From CG2-30-36-16 sp964372115 (lineage in GTDB: Bacteria; Bacteroidota; Ignavibacteria; Ignavibacteriales; Ignavibacteriaceae), in the NCBI GenBank assembly GCA_964372115.1, contig CAYJPN010000004.1, forward strand, positions 62,001 to 126,000: DNA of 64,000 bases, given 5' to 3'. Position numbers and translations under genes: made by a program. Below, piece after piece: positions 8,301-17,172 of the stretch (within the stretch, counting starts at the first letter, position 1; each line of letters starts with the position of its first letter). Below the pieces are notes generated by a model. That model was given only the letters and a program-made list of their open reading frames with translations, searched no databases and had not been told where the DNA came from.

Positions 8301-9425
8301 ATGAAAAAAACTATATTATTCTTGAGTGTCGTGCTTTCAATTATGTTTGTTAGCAGCACTTTTGCTCAGTCTTCAAAATATGGCTGGCTTGCCAAAGAAA
8401 GCTGGGCTTTTGGTTTTGGCGGAATGTATCCGTATGGTATGAACCAAGCTTACAAGTACACTGAAACAAATTACGGCGGCTTTATATCAATTCAAAGAAA
8501 TTATTCTGAACATATTGGTATACGCTTAAAACCGCAATATTTCAGTTTGAAAGGAGAAGTTGGGAAAACTGAAGTTACCGCAAATTCAGTCGGTGGTAAT
8601 CTAGATCTTCTTTATTACCTTGTTCCATGCGAACCACTATCCCCCTACTTGAACATAGGATTTGGATTTTTATATTCGATGTTCGATAATCAAACACCCG
8701 CAACACTTCCTACGTCAAATGCCGATTGGCAGATGAACTTAGGTTTTGGCGCTGAGTATAGATTAGGTGAAAACTGGAAGCTTTCAATGGAAATTGATTA
8801 CCATACTGTATCCAATGCGAGTCAGTTTGGTGTAAAAGGCGTTAATGCTCCCGGATTGTTAGGCACACCTAAGGATGCTTATATGGACTTCGATCTCGGT
8901 TTCTTATACTATTTTGGTTACGGCGATAAATCAAATCTTTGTCAGTTGTATGAAGGCTTAAATGCAAATATCGATTACAGTAAAATTGAAGAAATTGTAA
9001 AGAAATATGCTACAGAGCCTGCTGATGTTGACTACAACAGGATTGAAGAAATTGTTAAGAAGCATAAATCTGTCGCTGCTATGGGCGAACAGAATTGGGT
9101 TCTTATCGGTGTTAATTTTGACTTTAACAAATCATCATTAAGACAAGAATCATTCCCGATTCTTTATCATGCTGCGGAAATATTATTAACTCATCCTGAT
9201 GTTAATGTTGAGATTCAAGGACATACAGACAATGTAGGTTCAGATAGTTATAATCAAAAATTATCTCTTGCAAGAGCTAACTCTGTTAAAGATTTCTTGG
9301 TTTCTAAAGGCGTAGCCGCAAGTAGAATTACAACTGTGGGTATGGGCGAAGGTAAACCAATTTCTGATAATAAAACCACTGATGGTAGAATGTTAAACAG
9401 AAGAATTGAATTTAAAGTTAAATAA
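8301..9425 (+). CDS. OmpA-family outer-membrane protein
   Basis: The 374-residue protein starts with a signal peptide (KKTILFLSVVLSIMFVSSTFA, cut after FAQ), followed by a beta-barrel-like N-terminal half rich in alternating aromatic residues, and a C-terminal OmpA peptidoglycan-binding domain (FDFNKSSLRQES, then VEIQGHTDNVGSDSYNQ and LNRRIEFKV). Between them is a linker that repeats the element Y-x-x-IEEIVKK twice about 21 residues apart. The ATG at 8301 is chosen because a signal peptide follows at once and GTGAGGG lies 8-14 bases upstream; the in-frame start at 8172 would add 43 residues before it. TTGAAA (8247) and TTTAAT (8271) are a possible promoter. A terminator follows. Confidence 0.92.
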   Translation: MKKTILFLSVVLSIMFVSSTFAQSSKYGWLAKESWAFGFGGMYPYGMNQAYKYTETNYGGFISIQRNYSEHIGIRLKPQYFSLKGEVGKTEVTANSVGGNLDLLYYLVPCEPLSPYLNIGFGFLYSMFDNQTPATLPTSNADWQMNLGFGAEYRLGENWKLSMEIDYHTVSNASQFGVKGVNAPGLLGTPKDAYMDFDLGFLYYFGYGDKSNLCQLYEGLNANIDYSKIEEIVKKYATEPADVDYNRIEEIVKKHKSVAAMGEQNWVLIGVNFDFNKSSLRQESFPILYHAAEILLTHPDVNVEIQGHTDNVGSDSYNQKLSLARANSVKDFLVSKGVAASRITTVGMGEGKPISDNKTTDGRMLNRRIEFKVK

Positions 9426-9444
9426 TTAAAATCATTTTTCTTAC

Positions 9445-9475
9445 AAAGGGATTTCTGAAAAGAAATCCCTTTTTA
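9445..9475 (+). terminator. Terminator after the OmpA-family gene
   Basis: AAAGGGATTTCT pairs perfectly with AGAAATCCCTTT around a short TGAA-type loop and is followed by Ts. It lies 20 bases after the stop codon. Confidence 0.93.
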
Positions 9476-9484
9476 TATTTTAAA

Positions 9485-9510
9485 CAAAAAAAGGCTGTCA
9501 AATGACAGCC
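9485..9510 (-). terminator. Minus-strand terminator
   Basis: On the minus strand GGCTGTCA pairs with TGACAGCC (2-base loop) and is followed by seven T. It ends transcription of the response-regulator gene at 9639, or of a separate small RNA. Confidence 0.9.
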
Positions 9511-9575
9511 TCCAGTTGATTCTTCCCACCCGAAGAAGAATCGCGCACCACCTCTCTCGCTATAGCGAGAATGAA
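9485..9575 (-). ncRNA. Candidate structured RNA or structured 3' UTR, three hairpins
   Basis: Between the response-regulator stop and the terminator, the minus strand has three successive hairpins: TCTCGC-TATA-GCGAGA as a 16-base perfect palindrome (9555-9570), GATTCTTC/GAAGAATC around a 9-base loop (9535-9542 with 9518-9525), and the terminator stem (9493-9510). The single-stranded joiners GGTGGTGCGC and AACTGGA separate them. No convincing protein is encoded. It may be an independent sRNA or the processed 3' end of the upstream two-component mRNA. The family is not recognised. Confidence 0.45.
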
Positions 9576-9638
9576 TTAATTTATTATTAGTGTAACTAAC
9601 CAAAAAAAATATCAATGACTCACACAAATCATTTTTAT

Positions 9639-10268
9639 CTAAACTATGTTTTCCTTTATTGCTTTGACAATTGCCTGTGCTTTGGAGTGCACATGAAGTT
9701 TTCCATAAATGTGCCTCACATGGTTCCGTACAGTCTGTATGCTTATAAATAATTTTTGGGATATCTCATCATTTCCAATACCCTGAACAAGAAGGTGTAA
9801 AATTTCTTTTTCACGCTGTGTTAAAACAGTTTCCTTATCTTTTTTGGGGATAAAGGTTTTGAAATAATTTACGGTTTGTTTAGCTATAGAAGGCGACATA
9901 GGCGCTCCGCCCAATGCCGCATCTTCAATCGCCTGTAAAACTCTTATAGGGGCGCTTTTTTTTAGAATATAACCATCGGCACCTGCGAGAATGGCATTAA
10001 AGACATGATCATTATCTTCGAAGACGGTTAGCATTATTATATATGCTTCAGGAAATTTTTGCTTTAAGTGCGACACACCCTCAATCCCGCTCATGCCAGG
10101 GAGATTTATATCAAGCAGAATAACGTTTGAAGAATTCATATTTATTAAGGCGTCTTCTACTGATGAAAACTTACCGGTGCATTCAAATCCTTCTGACGAG
10201 CTCAAGATATATGCAATGCTCTCTCTAAACTCTTTGTGATCTTCTACAATTGATACTTTTATATTCAT
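9639..10268 (-). CDS. NarL/LuxR-family response regulator
   Basis: A 209-residue two-domain regulator. The receiver (about 1-125) has the acidic pair ED at 9-10, phospho-acceptor Asp53 (LLDINLPGM), Thr and the LKKSAP lysine. The C-terminal LuxR-type helix-turn-helix (about 140-205) reads LTQREKEILHLLVQG, then ISIQTVRNHVRHIYGKL. It binds DNA when phosphorylated. It lies 60 bases downstream of the large sensor kinase on the same strand; that kinase is of the HisKA_3 class that normally pairs with NarL-type regulators, so they form one signalling pair. Target genes cannot be read from the sequence; the neighbouring OmpA gene is a candidate. Confidence 0.93.
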   Translation of the reverse strand: MNIKVSIVEDHKEFRESIAYILSSSEGFECTGKFSSVEDALINMNSSNVILLDINLPGMSGIEGVSHLKQKFPEAYIIMLTVFEDNDHVFNAILAGADGYILKKSAPIRVLQAIEDAALGGAPMSPSIAKQTVNYFKTFIPKKDKETVLTQREKEILHLLVQGIGNDEISQKLFISIQTVRNHVRHIYGKLHVHSKAQAIVKAIKENIV

Positions 10269-10328
10269 AAAGTTTGTTTTACTCCCATATAAAACTTAAC
10301 AATTAAGACGCTAAACTCAATAACACAT

Positions 10329-13300
10329 TTAAGTCATTTTGTATTGTATAATAATTTCAGTTCCAAAATTGGAATTTGAATTTATTTGAAGTTTTGCATC
10401 GATATCCTCCGCTCGTTTTTTTATATTAATTAATCCGTTGCCAGACAATAAATTTAGTTTATTACTTCCGGGTATATCATCAAAACCTTTGCCGTTATCT
10501 CTTAAGCTAATATGAAGAATTTTATTTTCATCATACACATTAAAAACAACTTTATCGGCTTCCGAATGTTTTACAACATTATGCATAGCTTCTTTGAAAA
10601 TTAAAAAAATATTTCGTTTTGCATCATCTTTTATTGTTACCCCAGCATTGGTAAGATTTGTTTCAATACTTGGTTGTATTTTATTGCTTTTTGCAAAATC
10701 GATTATAAAAGTGTTGAGTCTTGAAATAAGATCCTCCACTCTATCATATTTTGGAGATATAGTCCATACTATATCGGTTATCGATTCCGCGGCTTCGAGC
10801 AGAAGAGTATATATTTTCCCAAATATTTCCTTCTCGGGTGTAATATTTCTATCTACGTTAGTTTTAACAGTGCCGGAATAAATAATAGCACTTCCCAATG
10901 TGGCGGCAAGATCATCATGTAAATCTCTTGCTATGCGGTCCCTTGTCGCCTGTTTTTCTATTTTAGATAGTTTAACCATAACAATACGTTCAAAATAAAG
11001 ATGGATAATAGTTAGAAAGACAATAATTGAAGCCAAGGGAACAACCGTGGAAAGGAAAAACTCCCGGTGAATAAAAATATAGACCTGTATTAAGTACAAA
11101 ACCGCTATGAAAATATGTAATGTAATTAACCTAAATTTCCAATTATATTTTTTTCTTCCTGATTTGAAAGAGATAAAACACAAAGTGATAACTATAAAAA
11201 GCTTTGTTATTTCAATCTGATTTTCGGGATCACAAAACAACCTGTTTAATAATGAGTACAACCTGCTTTTTATTCTTGCAAAGCCATCTTGTTCAAATAT
11301 TTTTAATGTAATTCCGGCAGTAACACCATAAAGTTTTTTTTCTATTTTGGTTGCCGGAAAATAAATTACAACATCAAAAAGCTTTATGTTCCCTGTGCCG
11401 AAATGTACTTGCTTTGAATCATGCGAGCCGTAGCCGGTGCCGCTTTTTATTTCCCGATATCCTAACAAATATTTATTATCATTTATATGTCCTGATTGAT
11501 AAAAAAATACTTTTACTCCAACAGCGTCTCTATTACTTAAAGTTCCCTCAATATCAATCAGAATATTTTTATTGTTATCAATTTTGTTAATGCACAATCT
11601 ACTGCTTTCATTAACGTAATTTGCAACGTACAAATCGAGGTCACCATCATTGTCAATATCACCGGCAGCGGTACCAGTACTATAACCGTTTAACCTCGCG
11701 CCGAACTCTATTGTTTTATCGTCAAAAAATTTACCGCTAATATTTTTATAAAAAATATTTCCGCCTATATTGGCAACATATAAATCAATAAATCCGTCGT
11801 TATCGAAATCTCCAAATGTAGCCCCATAACTGAATAAAGTATCAATACCAATAAACTTTTCAGATTTATCTTCAAATGTGCCGTTACCCCTGTTTAAGTA
11901 AAATTTATTTGGCGCTTTCCTATTCGTAATAAAAAGATCAAGATCTCCGTCATTATCCACGTCTCCAAAAACCGCGGCATTACTTTTTGTATATGGTAAT
12001 CCTTCAATGCCTGATTGAGCTGAAATATTTTCAAAACTTACCTTCCCGTTTATTGTAACATTTCTGTATAAGAGGTTTGGTTTTGACCAATTGACCACAA
12101 CCAGATCGAGATCATTATCTCCGTCAATATCACCAAAGGATGCAGAGGTTCCGCCGAATTCCGATTTTAGACCTGCCTCTTCAGTAATTTCGTTAAAATA
12201 ACCAAGCCCATCATTTATAAATAACCTATTTGTTGATTGCTCATTAGCGATAAACAAATCAAGGTCTCCATCATTATCAATGTCGCCGAAAGCAACCGAA
12301 TTTGTTCTTTCTTTTAAAGAACAAGCACGGTTTTTTTGAAGAGAAACCGGGCGAAAATAACCGGAGCCGTTATTCAGAAATAACTCATTTGTTCCGTATA
12401 AATCGCACAAGTATAAATCCAGGTCGCCGTCATTATCAACATCGGCTAACCCGGCGCCGAGATATATTTCTGAAAACGAAACAACCGCAGAATCACCCAT
12501 AAGTGCGGTAACATTTCGAGTCACCGCCTCATCCTTAAACCTGAATTCCTTAATTCCGTTTTTTGGTTTACAATAATTAATGTACAAACGGTTTGGTTCA
12601 AAAATGCAAACAGCGTAAATATCTTTTAAACCATCGCCATTGATGTCATCAATTGCAACCCCGTACTCATCACTAATTTCGGAGCCGTGGCGCACAATTT
12701 CCCACAAATCAAAACCAGCACGATCTTTTACAACATAGGTAGTTGTGTCTTTTGAATAGTGGTATAAATTCCCGTTATCACCGCTGCACCAACCTTCATC
12801 ATCAGACAACATCAACAAATCGTGTACATCATCTTCAAAAGACGTTTTGATTATCTTCCACTCTGTACCGTTATAATGACATACAAAACCGTTAATGCCG
12901 CTGGCCCAAATCGATTTCGGATTTAAAACAAAAATATTTGTTATCCTTTCAGCAAAGGGTAATGATGAATGGATACGCCACTTACTGTTTTTGTACTCAT
13001 ACAAAAGGTTATTGCTCAATGCGAGGAAATGTCCATCTTCCACAAAACAAAGAGAATAAAAATCTATTTCCCCGAGATGTTGATGCCATTCGTTACCATT
13101 ATATATCCATAATTTGTTTTTATTGCTGATTACTGTCGCTGTTTTTTCTTTTATTCCGATAAAACTTCTAATCGACATAAATGGAAAGTTGAGAATATCC
13201 CACTTCTTTCCATCGTAGTATGCGATCTCCCTATCGCCAACAATCCATCCCTTTTTGTTTTTATAAAAAAACAATTTCAAAATATGGTTGGCTAACGGAT

Positions 13301-13676
13301 GATTAACTTTTTTATAGCTTTTTCCATCGAATAAATATAATTCCGAATCATTGAGGGTTGTATTGCTGCAAAACCAAATATTATCACGATCAATCATATA
13401 CATTAAATCGATTGAATTTATTGGGGGCTGTTTTTTCGGGATAACCCATTCTGTTCCGTTGTATTCAACTAATTCGCGTCCGGCAGCTATTATTTTATTC
13501 TTTTGTGTACAGAAAAGGAAGTGGACAGTGCTTCTTGTTGGGGAAGGTACAAGTTTCCATGTGGAAACATCTTTGTGGGAGATAGAAGCGGGCTGAGAAT
13601 ATAAGTATGAAAAACAAACTAACAGCAAAATAAAAAAAACAGTCGGCGATAATTTGGATTTCAACATATAATGCAA
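10329..13676 (-). CDS. Sensor histidine kinase with periplasmic propeller, FG-GAP repeats and ASPIC/UnbV domain
   Basis: This 1115-residue protein has a signal peptide (1-28), a first propeller-like half with repeated YNGTEW/YDGKKW units (about 40-310), seven FG-GAP/VCBS repeats with calcium-type DxDxDGxxD loops (about 335-695), an ASPIC/UnbV domain (about 703-795), and TM helices between about 822 and 895. The cytosolic kinase follows: HisKA_3 dimerisation helix RIARDLHDDL with His920, N box KEAMHNVVKHS, and G boxes DNGKGF (1060) and GNGL (1079). The ligand is unknown; the ectodomain suggests recognition of a glycan, protein or metal-dependent partner. It is transcribed ahead of its regulator, and divergently from rpiA. 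FG-GAP/ASPIC fused to a kinase is unusual. Confidence 0.92.
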   Translation of the reverse strand: MHYMLKSKLSPTVFFILLLVCFSYLYSQPASISHKDVSTWKLVPSPTRSTVHFLFCTQKNKIIAAGRELVEYNGTEWVIPKKQPPINSIDLMYMIDRDNIWFCSNTTLNDSELYLFDGKSYKKVNHPLANHILKLFFYKNKKGWIVGDREIAYYDGKKWDILNFPFMSIRSFIGIKEKTATVISNKNKLWIYNGNEWHQHLGEIDFYSLCFVEDGHFLALSNNLLYEYKNSKWRIHSSLPFAERITNIFVLNPKSIWASGINGFVCHYNGTEWKIIKTSFEDDVHDLLMLSDDEGWCSGDNGNLYHYSKDTTTYVVKDRAGFDLWEIVRHGSEISDEYGVAIDDINGDGLKDIYAVCIFEPNRLYINYCKPKNGIKEFRFKDEAVTRNVTALMGDSAVVSFSEIYLGAGLADVDNDGDLDLYLCDLYGTNELFLNNGSGYFRPVSLQKNRACSLKERTNSVAFGDIDNDGDLDLFIANEQSTNRLFINDGLGYFNEITEEAGLKSEFGGTSASFGDIDGDNDLDLVVVNWSKPNLLYRNVTINGKVSFENISAQSGIEGLPYTKSNAAVFGDVDNDGDLDLFITNRKAPNKFYLNRGNGTFEDKSEKFIGIDTLFSYGATFGDFDNDGFIDLYVANIGGNIFYKNISGKFFDDKTIEFGARLNGYSTGTAAGDIDNDGDLDLYVANYVNESSRLCINKIDNNKNILIDIEGTLSNRDAVGVKVFFYQSGHINDNKYLLGYREIKSGTGYGSHDSKQVHFGTGNIKLFDVVIYFPATKIEKKLYGVTAGITLKIFEQDGFARIKSRLYSLLNRLFCDPENQIEITKLFIVITLCFISFKSGRKKYNWKFRLITLHIFIAVLYLIQVYIFIHREFFLSTVVPLASIIVFLTIIHLYFERIVMVKLSKIEKQATRDRIARDLHDDLAATLGSAIIYSGTVKTNVDRNITPEKEIFGKIYTLLLEAAESITDIVWTISPKYDRVEDLISRLNTFIIDFAKSNKIQPSIETNLTNAGVTIKDDAKRNIFLIFKEAMHNVVKHSEADKVVFNVYDENKILHISLRDNGKGFDDIPGSNKLNLLSGNGLINIKKRAEDIDAKLQINSNSNFGTEIIIQYKMT

Positions 13677-13805
13677 TATTTATTTTTGCTAATATAAAAA
13701 AAAATTTTCTCCTAAAATGGAAATTCAACTTTTTTTTGCTGAAAGCCTTACAGATAATTTCTTTTTGTTATATTTTCGGTAAAAAAAAAGAACTTTTGGT
13801 ACAAA

Positions 13806-14540
13806 ATGAATAAAAATGAACTTAAAAAAGCAGCGGCATTAAAAGCTGTAGATTTTATTGAAACCGGAATGATTGTCGGGTTGGGAACAGGCTCAACAAC
13901 AACTTTTGCTATAAAAGAAATTGCACTAAGAATAAAAGATGGAAGATTAAAAAATATTAGGGGTATTCCCAGTTCTTCGATTAGTGAAAAATTAGCCCGC
14001 GATCTGAATATTCCTCTGATAACATTTGATGAAGAGACTGAGATTGATATTACAATAGATGGAGCAGACGAAGTTGATTCGAAGTTAAATTTAATTAAAG
14101 GCGGCGGCGCTGCATTGCTTAGGGAAAAAGTATTAGCCCAGGCAAGCAAGAGAAATATTATTATTGTTGATGCTTCAAAACTGTCACACACGCTTGGGAC
14201 AAACTGGTTTTTACCAATTGAAGTTATCCCGTTTGCCGCTAATCTTGAAATGGAATTCTTGAAAAAACTCGGCGGTTTCGCCACAGTCAGAAAACACGAT
14301 GATGGAAGAGTATTAAATACTGATCAAAATAACTTTATTGTTGATTGTAACTTCGGAAAAATTGATGACCCGGTTTTTCTTTCAACACTCCTTAACAGCC
14401 GGGCAGGAATAGTTGAACATGGTTTATTTATTGATTTAACCACCGATTTAATTGCTGCAGATGAAGAAGGTATCACACACTTCGAAAAAAATAAATTACA
14501 TGCAGACAATCATGATTTTATAAAACTTATACAAAATTAG
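13806..14540 (+). CDS. rpiA: Ribose-5-phosphate isomerase A
   Basis: RpiA interconverts ribose-5-phosphate and ribulose-5-phosphate in the pentose phosphate pathway (cytoplasm). Recognised by GLGTGSTT (phosphate-binding loop, about 26-33), IPSSSISEKLA, DGADEVD (83-89, with the active-site acids) and KGGGAALLREK, with the catalytic Glu in the last. The 244-residue length is slightly longer than E. coli RpiA. It stands alone: divergent from the FG-GAP kinase, convergent with the asparagine-synthetase-like gene only 5 bases past its stop. A weak promoter-like pair, CTTACA (13747) and TATATT (13769), lies upstream. Confidence 0.96.
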   Translation: MNKNELKKAAALKAVDFIETGMIVGLGTGSTTTFAIKEIALRIKDGRLKNIRGIPSSSISEKLARDLNIPLITFDEETEIDITIDGADEVDSKLNLIKGGGAALLREKVLAQASKRNIIIVDASKLSHTLGTNWFLPIEVIPFAANLEMEFLKKLGGFATVRKHDDGRVLNTDQNNFIVDCNFGKIDDPVFLSTLLNSRAGIVEHGLFIDLTTDLIAADEEGITHFEKNKLHADNHDFIKLIQN

Positions 14541-14545
14541 ATGAA

Positions 14546-16255
14546 TCAGTTGTGTAACGATTGCCGCCACAACTCAAATGTTAAAAACCAATCTAACTCG
14601 TATGCAAAAGTTTTTTTTTCGGAATAATAACCGTCTACAATTTTGCTGATTTTTTTCAAATCATATAGGGCGTAGTTTTTAATCTTTTCAGAATTAATTA
14701 ATTCCACAATGTAGTCTTTTAATAAATCCAGCATGTTATTTCGTATCGGGTCATTGTAAACAAAACCAAGCTGTTTTTTAATTCTGGTAATAAGTCTTGC
14801 TTTTAGTGATGATGAGCTGTACGGGTATACTATTTGATTTTTAACAAGCGGAAATTTGTCAAGTTTCAAATTACTTCCCGAAATAAGCGATCGAAATATC
14901 TTGCCGTTTTTTTTCACGGCAGGGGATAATAAAAATCCTGCATCGAGTAATGATTTTTGAGCAAAGGGCATATATCCGGGGGCAAGTAAATCCATGGCGG
15001 CTTGTCCGGGACCATTAACATTAGGCATTTTTCTTTTTATAGCAAAATAGTCAAGCCAATGTTCCACCCCAATTAATTTTGGCTCGGGCAGTTGAAAACA
15101 TGCGTTTTCAATTTCATCAACTAAATATTCATCCATCATCATTACTATTTCATCGCGAAAAATATCAGCACGATGCGCACGGAGAAGTGGAATTATTTTT
15201 GAAAAATTGTTCTGTAGTATGGCTTCTTTTTCAAACAACAGTACTTTGTTTAGTAGTTCTCTCCTCAGAATTTCTCCATATCCGCCGTCAATTATAAATT
15301 TTCCATTTTTATAAACTTCCCCATGATTTTTCATGTGCAGAGTTTCGGAAGCAGGCATTGTTAGTAGTGTTTGACCGAGTATAGATTTAAGACTTTCAAC
15401 TAAAATTTCTTTTGGCGGTATGTTATTAGGGAAAAACATATGTTCAAGTTTGTAATATGATGATAAACGTTTTGCAATTATTGCATCCGGTTGCTTATCA
15501 TCCCCAAAAGTATGCACCGAAAATTTTTGTTTATTTTCTATAAGCTGCGTTAGAAGTACTCGTGAATCCAACCCACCTGACAAGGCAAGTGAAAGATTAC
15601 TATTTCCTCGTATCGGGAGCAAAGTTAAATTTTTCAATACCGATATTGCACATTGAGCATCTACTCCATTTGCAAATTCCGTTTTATATGCATGTGTTTG
15701 TGTAATTGAAATGTTATTTTCGTTTTTAAGTATTACCCCCCCTGGTCCTAACCGGTTTATATTTTGAACTAAACTTTCGTACCCAAAATGATTTGTAAGC
15801 TGCCAGGTTGAACTTAATGTTTTAATATCAGGTTCATTTTCATTAATTAGTTTTGCAAGTATATCCAACCTTGTTGAGAAAAAAAGAGCATCCTTTTTTT
15901 TACAATAATATATTTCTCTTAGTCCAAAGGTATCATTGAATAATTTTATTTCACTTTCATTAAAAACTATCCCCGCAAAATGTCCATTTAATTTTTTAAT
16001 GTTGTCTTGATTCTGTGACAAAATTAATTCCCAATCATTTGGCTCTAATAACTTTTCACATTCCGGTGAGATCCCTATCCCGCATAAGATGAATCCGGAT
16101 TTCCCTATAACTTTTATTTTTAGAGTTTCTTGAATTCCGTTATATCCCAGCAGTAGGGAGTTATTATCCAAAATATTATTCTCTCGAAATGTGTTCTTAA
16201 TGAACTCAAATTCTTTAGAAGAATATTTGCCCGATATACCAAGAAAAAAAGACAT
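14546..16255 (-). CDS. Asparagine-synthetase-like protein lacking the glutaminase cysteine
   Basis: The C-terminal half is an asparagine-synthase ATP-pyrophosphatase domain: LALSGGLDSR with the PP-loop SGGLDS near residue 226 of the chosen start, and downstream IIDGGYGEILRRE. The N-terminal half looks like the class-II glutamine amidotransferase fold (LNGHFAGIVFN, then NDTFGLREIYY), but it begins MSFFLGISGK and not MCGI, so the nucleophilic Cys2 is missing. A start 12 residues upstream (16291) also gives no Cys2. It is therefore likely to use free ammonia, another amine, or to catalyse a different adenylation. Such proteins occur in surface-polysaccharide and natural-product loci; the divergent neighbour 97 bases away is a deacetylase-like protein. 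Substrate unknown. Confidence 0.8.
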   Translation of the reverse strand: MSFFLGISGKYSSKEFEFIKNTFRENNILDNNSLLLGYNGIQETLKIKVIGKSGFILCGIGISPECEKLLEPNDWELILSQNQDNIKKLNGHFAGIVFNESEIKLFNDTFGLREIYYCKKKDALFFSTRLDILAKLINENEPDIKTLSSTWQLTNHFGYESLVQNINRLGPGGVILKNENNISITQTHAYKTEFANGVDAQCAISVLKNLTLLPIRGNSNLSLALSGGLDSRVLLTQLIENKQKFSVHTFGDDKQPDAIIAKRLSSYYKLEHMFFPNNIPPKEILVESLKSILGQTLLTMPASETLHMKNHGEVYKNGKFIIDGGYGEILRRELLNKVLLFEKEAILQNNFSKIIPLLRAHRADIFRDEIVMMMDEYLVDEIENACFQLPEPKLIGVEHWLDYFAIKRKMPNVNGPGQAAMDLLAPGYMPFAQKSLLDAGFLLSPAVKKNGKIFRSLISGSNLKLDKFPLVKNQIVYPYSSSSLKARLITRIKKQLGFVYNDPIRNNMLDLLKDYIVELINSEKIKNYALYDLKKISKIVDGYYSEKKTFAYELDWFLTFELWRQSLHN

Positions 16256-16352
16256 AAAAACTTTCTGAAAATAATTAATCAAATTTAACACTTAACTTTT
16301 ATATGTGATAAAAAATAAGTTAAATTTGAGATATTAATTTAATGGTAAAACA

Positions 16353-17141
16353 ATGACCAAAATGCTGATTTTACTACTATTAACTATATTATCTTTTATC
16401 CCTTCTTATAGTCAAGAGTTTTCTGACTATTGCGGCGATTGCACATACTTTAAAGGTGCGTTGGTTAGAATGAATACCACACAAAAAACAATATACCTTT
16501 TTTTTACCGGGCACGAATTTGCGGAAGGTTATGAGACTCTTTCCGCTGTTTTTGAAAAACACAAAATCAAAGGAAGTTTTTTTTTAACGGGAGATTTTTA
16601 TCGAAACCCAAAATTTGCAGTAATAATAAAAGAGTTAAAAACAAAAGGTCATTATTTAGGAGCCCACTCCGATAAGCATTTGTTATATGCGCCATGGGAT
16701 AATCGTGATTCTACCTTAATTTCCTTCGATCAATTCTCACAAGATGTTTTAAATAATTATGCCGAGATGAATAAGTTCGGTATAACAAAAGAAGAGTCCC
16801 CATATTTTCTCCCGCCGTATGAATGGTATAATGATACTATTAGTCAATGGACAAAACAACTTGGATTGCAGCTTATAAATTTTACCCCGGGGACTTCCTC
16901 AAATCAGGACTGGTCGATACCCGAACTTGGTAAGGGGTATTTTTCTTCTGATACAATATTTGCGAGAATTTTAAGATTTGAGCGGACAGATAAAAATGGT
17001 ATGAACGGATTTTTGCTTCTTACTCATTTTGGTACCGATCCGAGGAGAACCGATAAGTTTTATAATCGGATGGATGAATTAATAACCGAATTAAAAAATA
17101 GAGGGTATAGTTTCGAAAGATTAAAAGCTACCAGTAAGTGA
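16353..17141 (+). CDS. Secreted polysaccharide-deacetylase-like (NodB fold) protein with altered motif 1
   Basis: 262 residues with a signal peptide (about 1-20, cut near SYSQ) and a NodB/CE4-like core. Motif 2 is present as HSDKH (105-109), giving the two metal-binding histidines, and a motif-3-like FLPPYEWY follows near 150. Motif 1, normally TFDDG with the catalytic base and a metal-binding Asp, reads FFTGHEFAEG (51-60), so the canonical Asp pair is lost; a His-Glu pair occupies the place. It is exported to the periplasm or surface. It may be a divergent deacetylase with a different metal site, or a binding protein. It precedes the amino-sugar cluster by 31 bases. Confidence 0.75.
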   Translation: MTKMLILLLLTILSFIPSYSQEFSDYCGDCTYFKGALVRMNTTQKTIYLFFTGHEFAEGYETLSAVFEKHKIKGSFFLTGDFYRNPKFAVIIKELKTKGHYLGAHSDKHLLYAPWDNRDSTLISFDQFSQDVLNNYAEMNKFGITKEESPYFLPPYEWYNDTISQWTKQLGLQLINFTPGTSSNQDWSIPELGKGYFSSDTIFARILRFERTDKNGMNGFLLLTHFGTDPRRTDKFYNRMDELITELKNRGYSFERLKATSK

Positions 17142-17172
17142 AAAATAATCATAAAAAATAAACAGGTTTATT

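Noticed and set aside
9418..9627. A 69-codon minus-strand open frame
   Set aside because: It runs through two terminators and three hairpins, has no ribosome site and unlikely composition; the stretch is better read as structured RNA.
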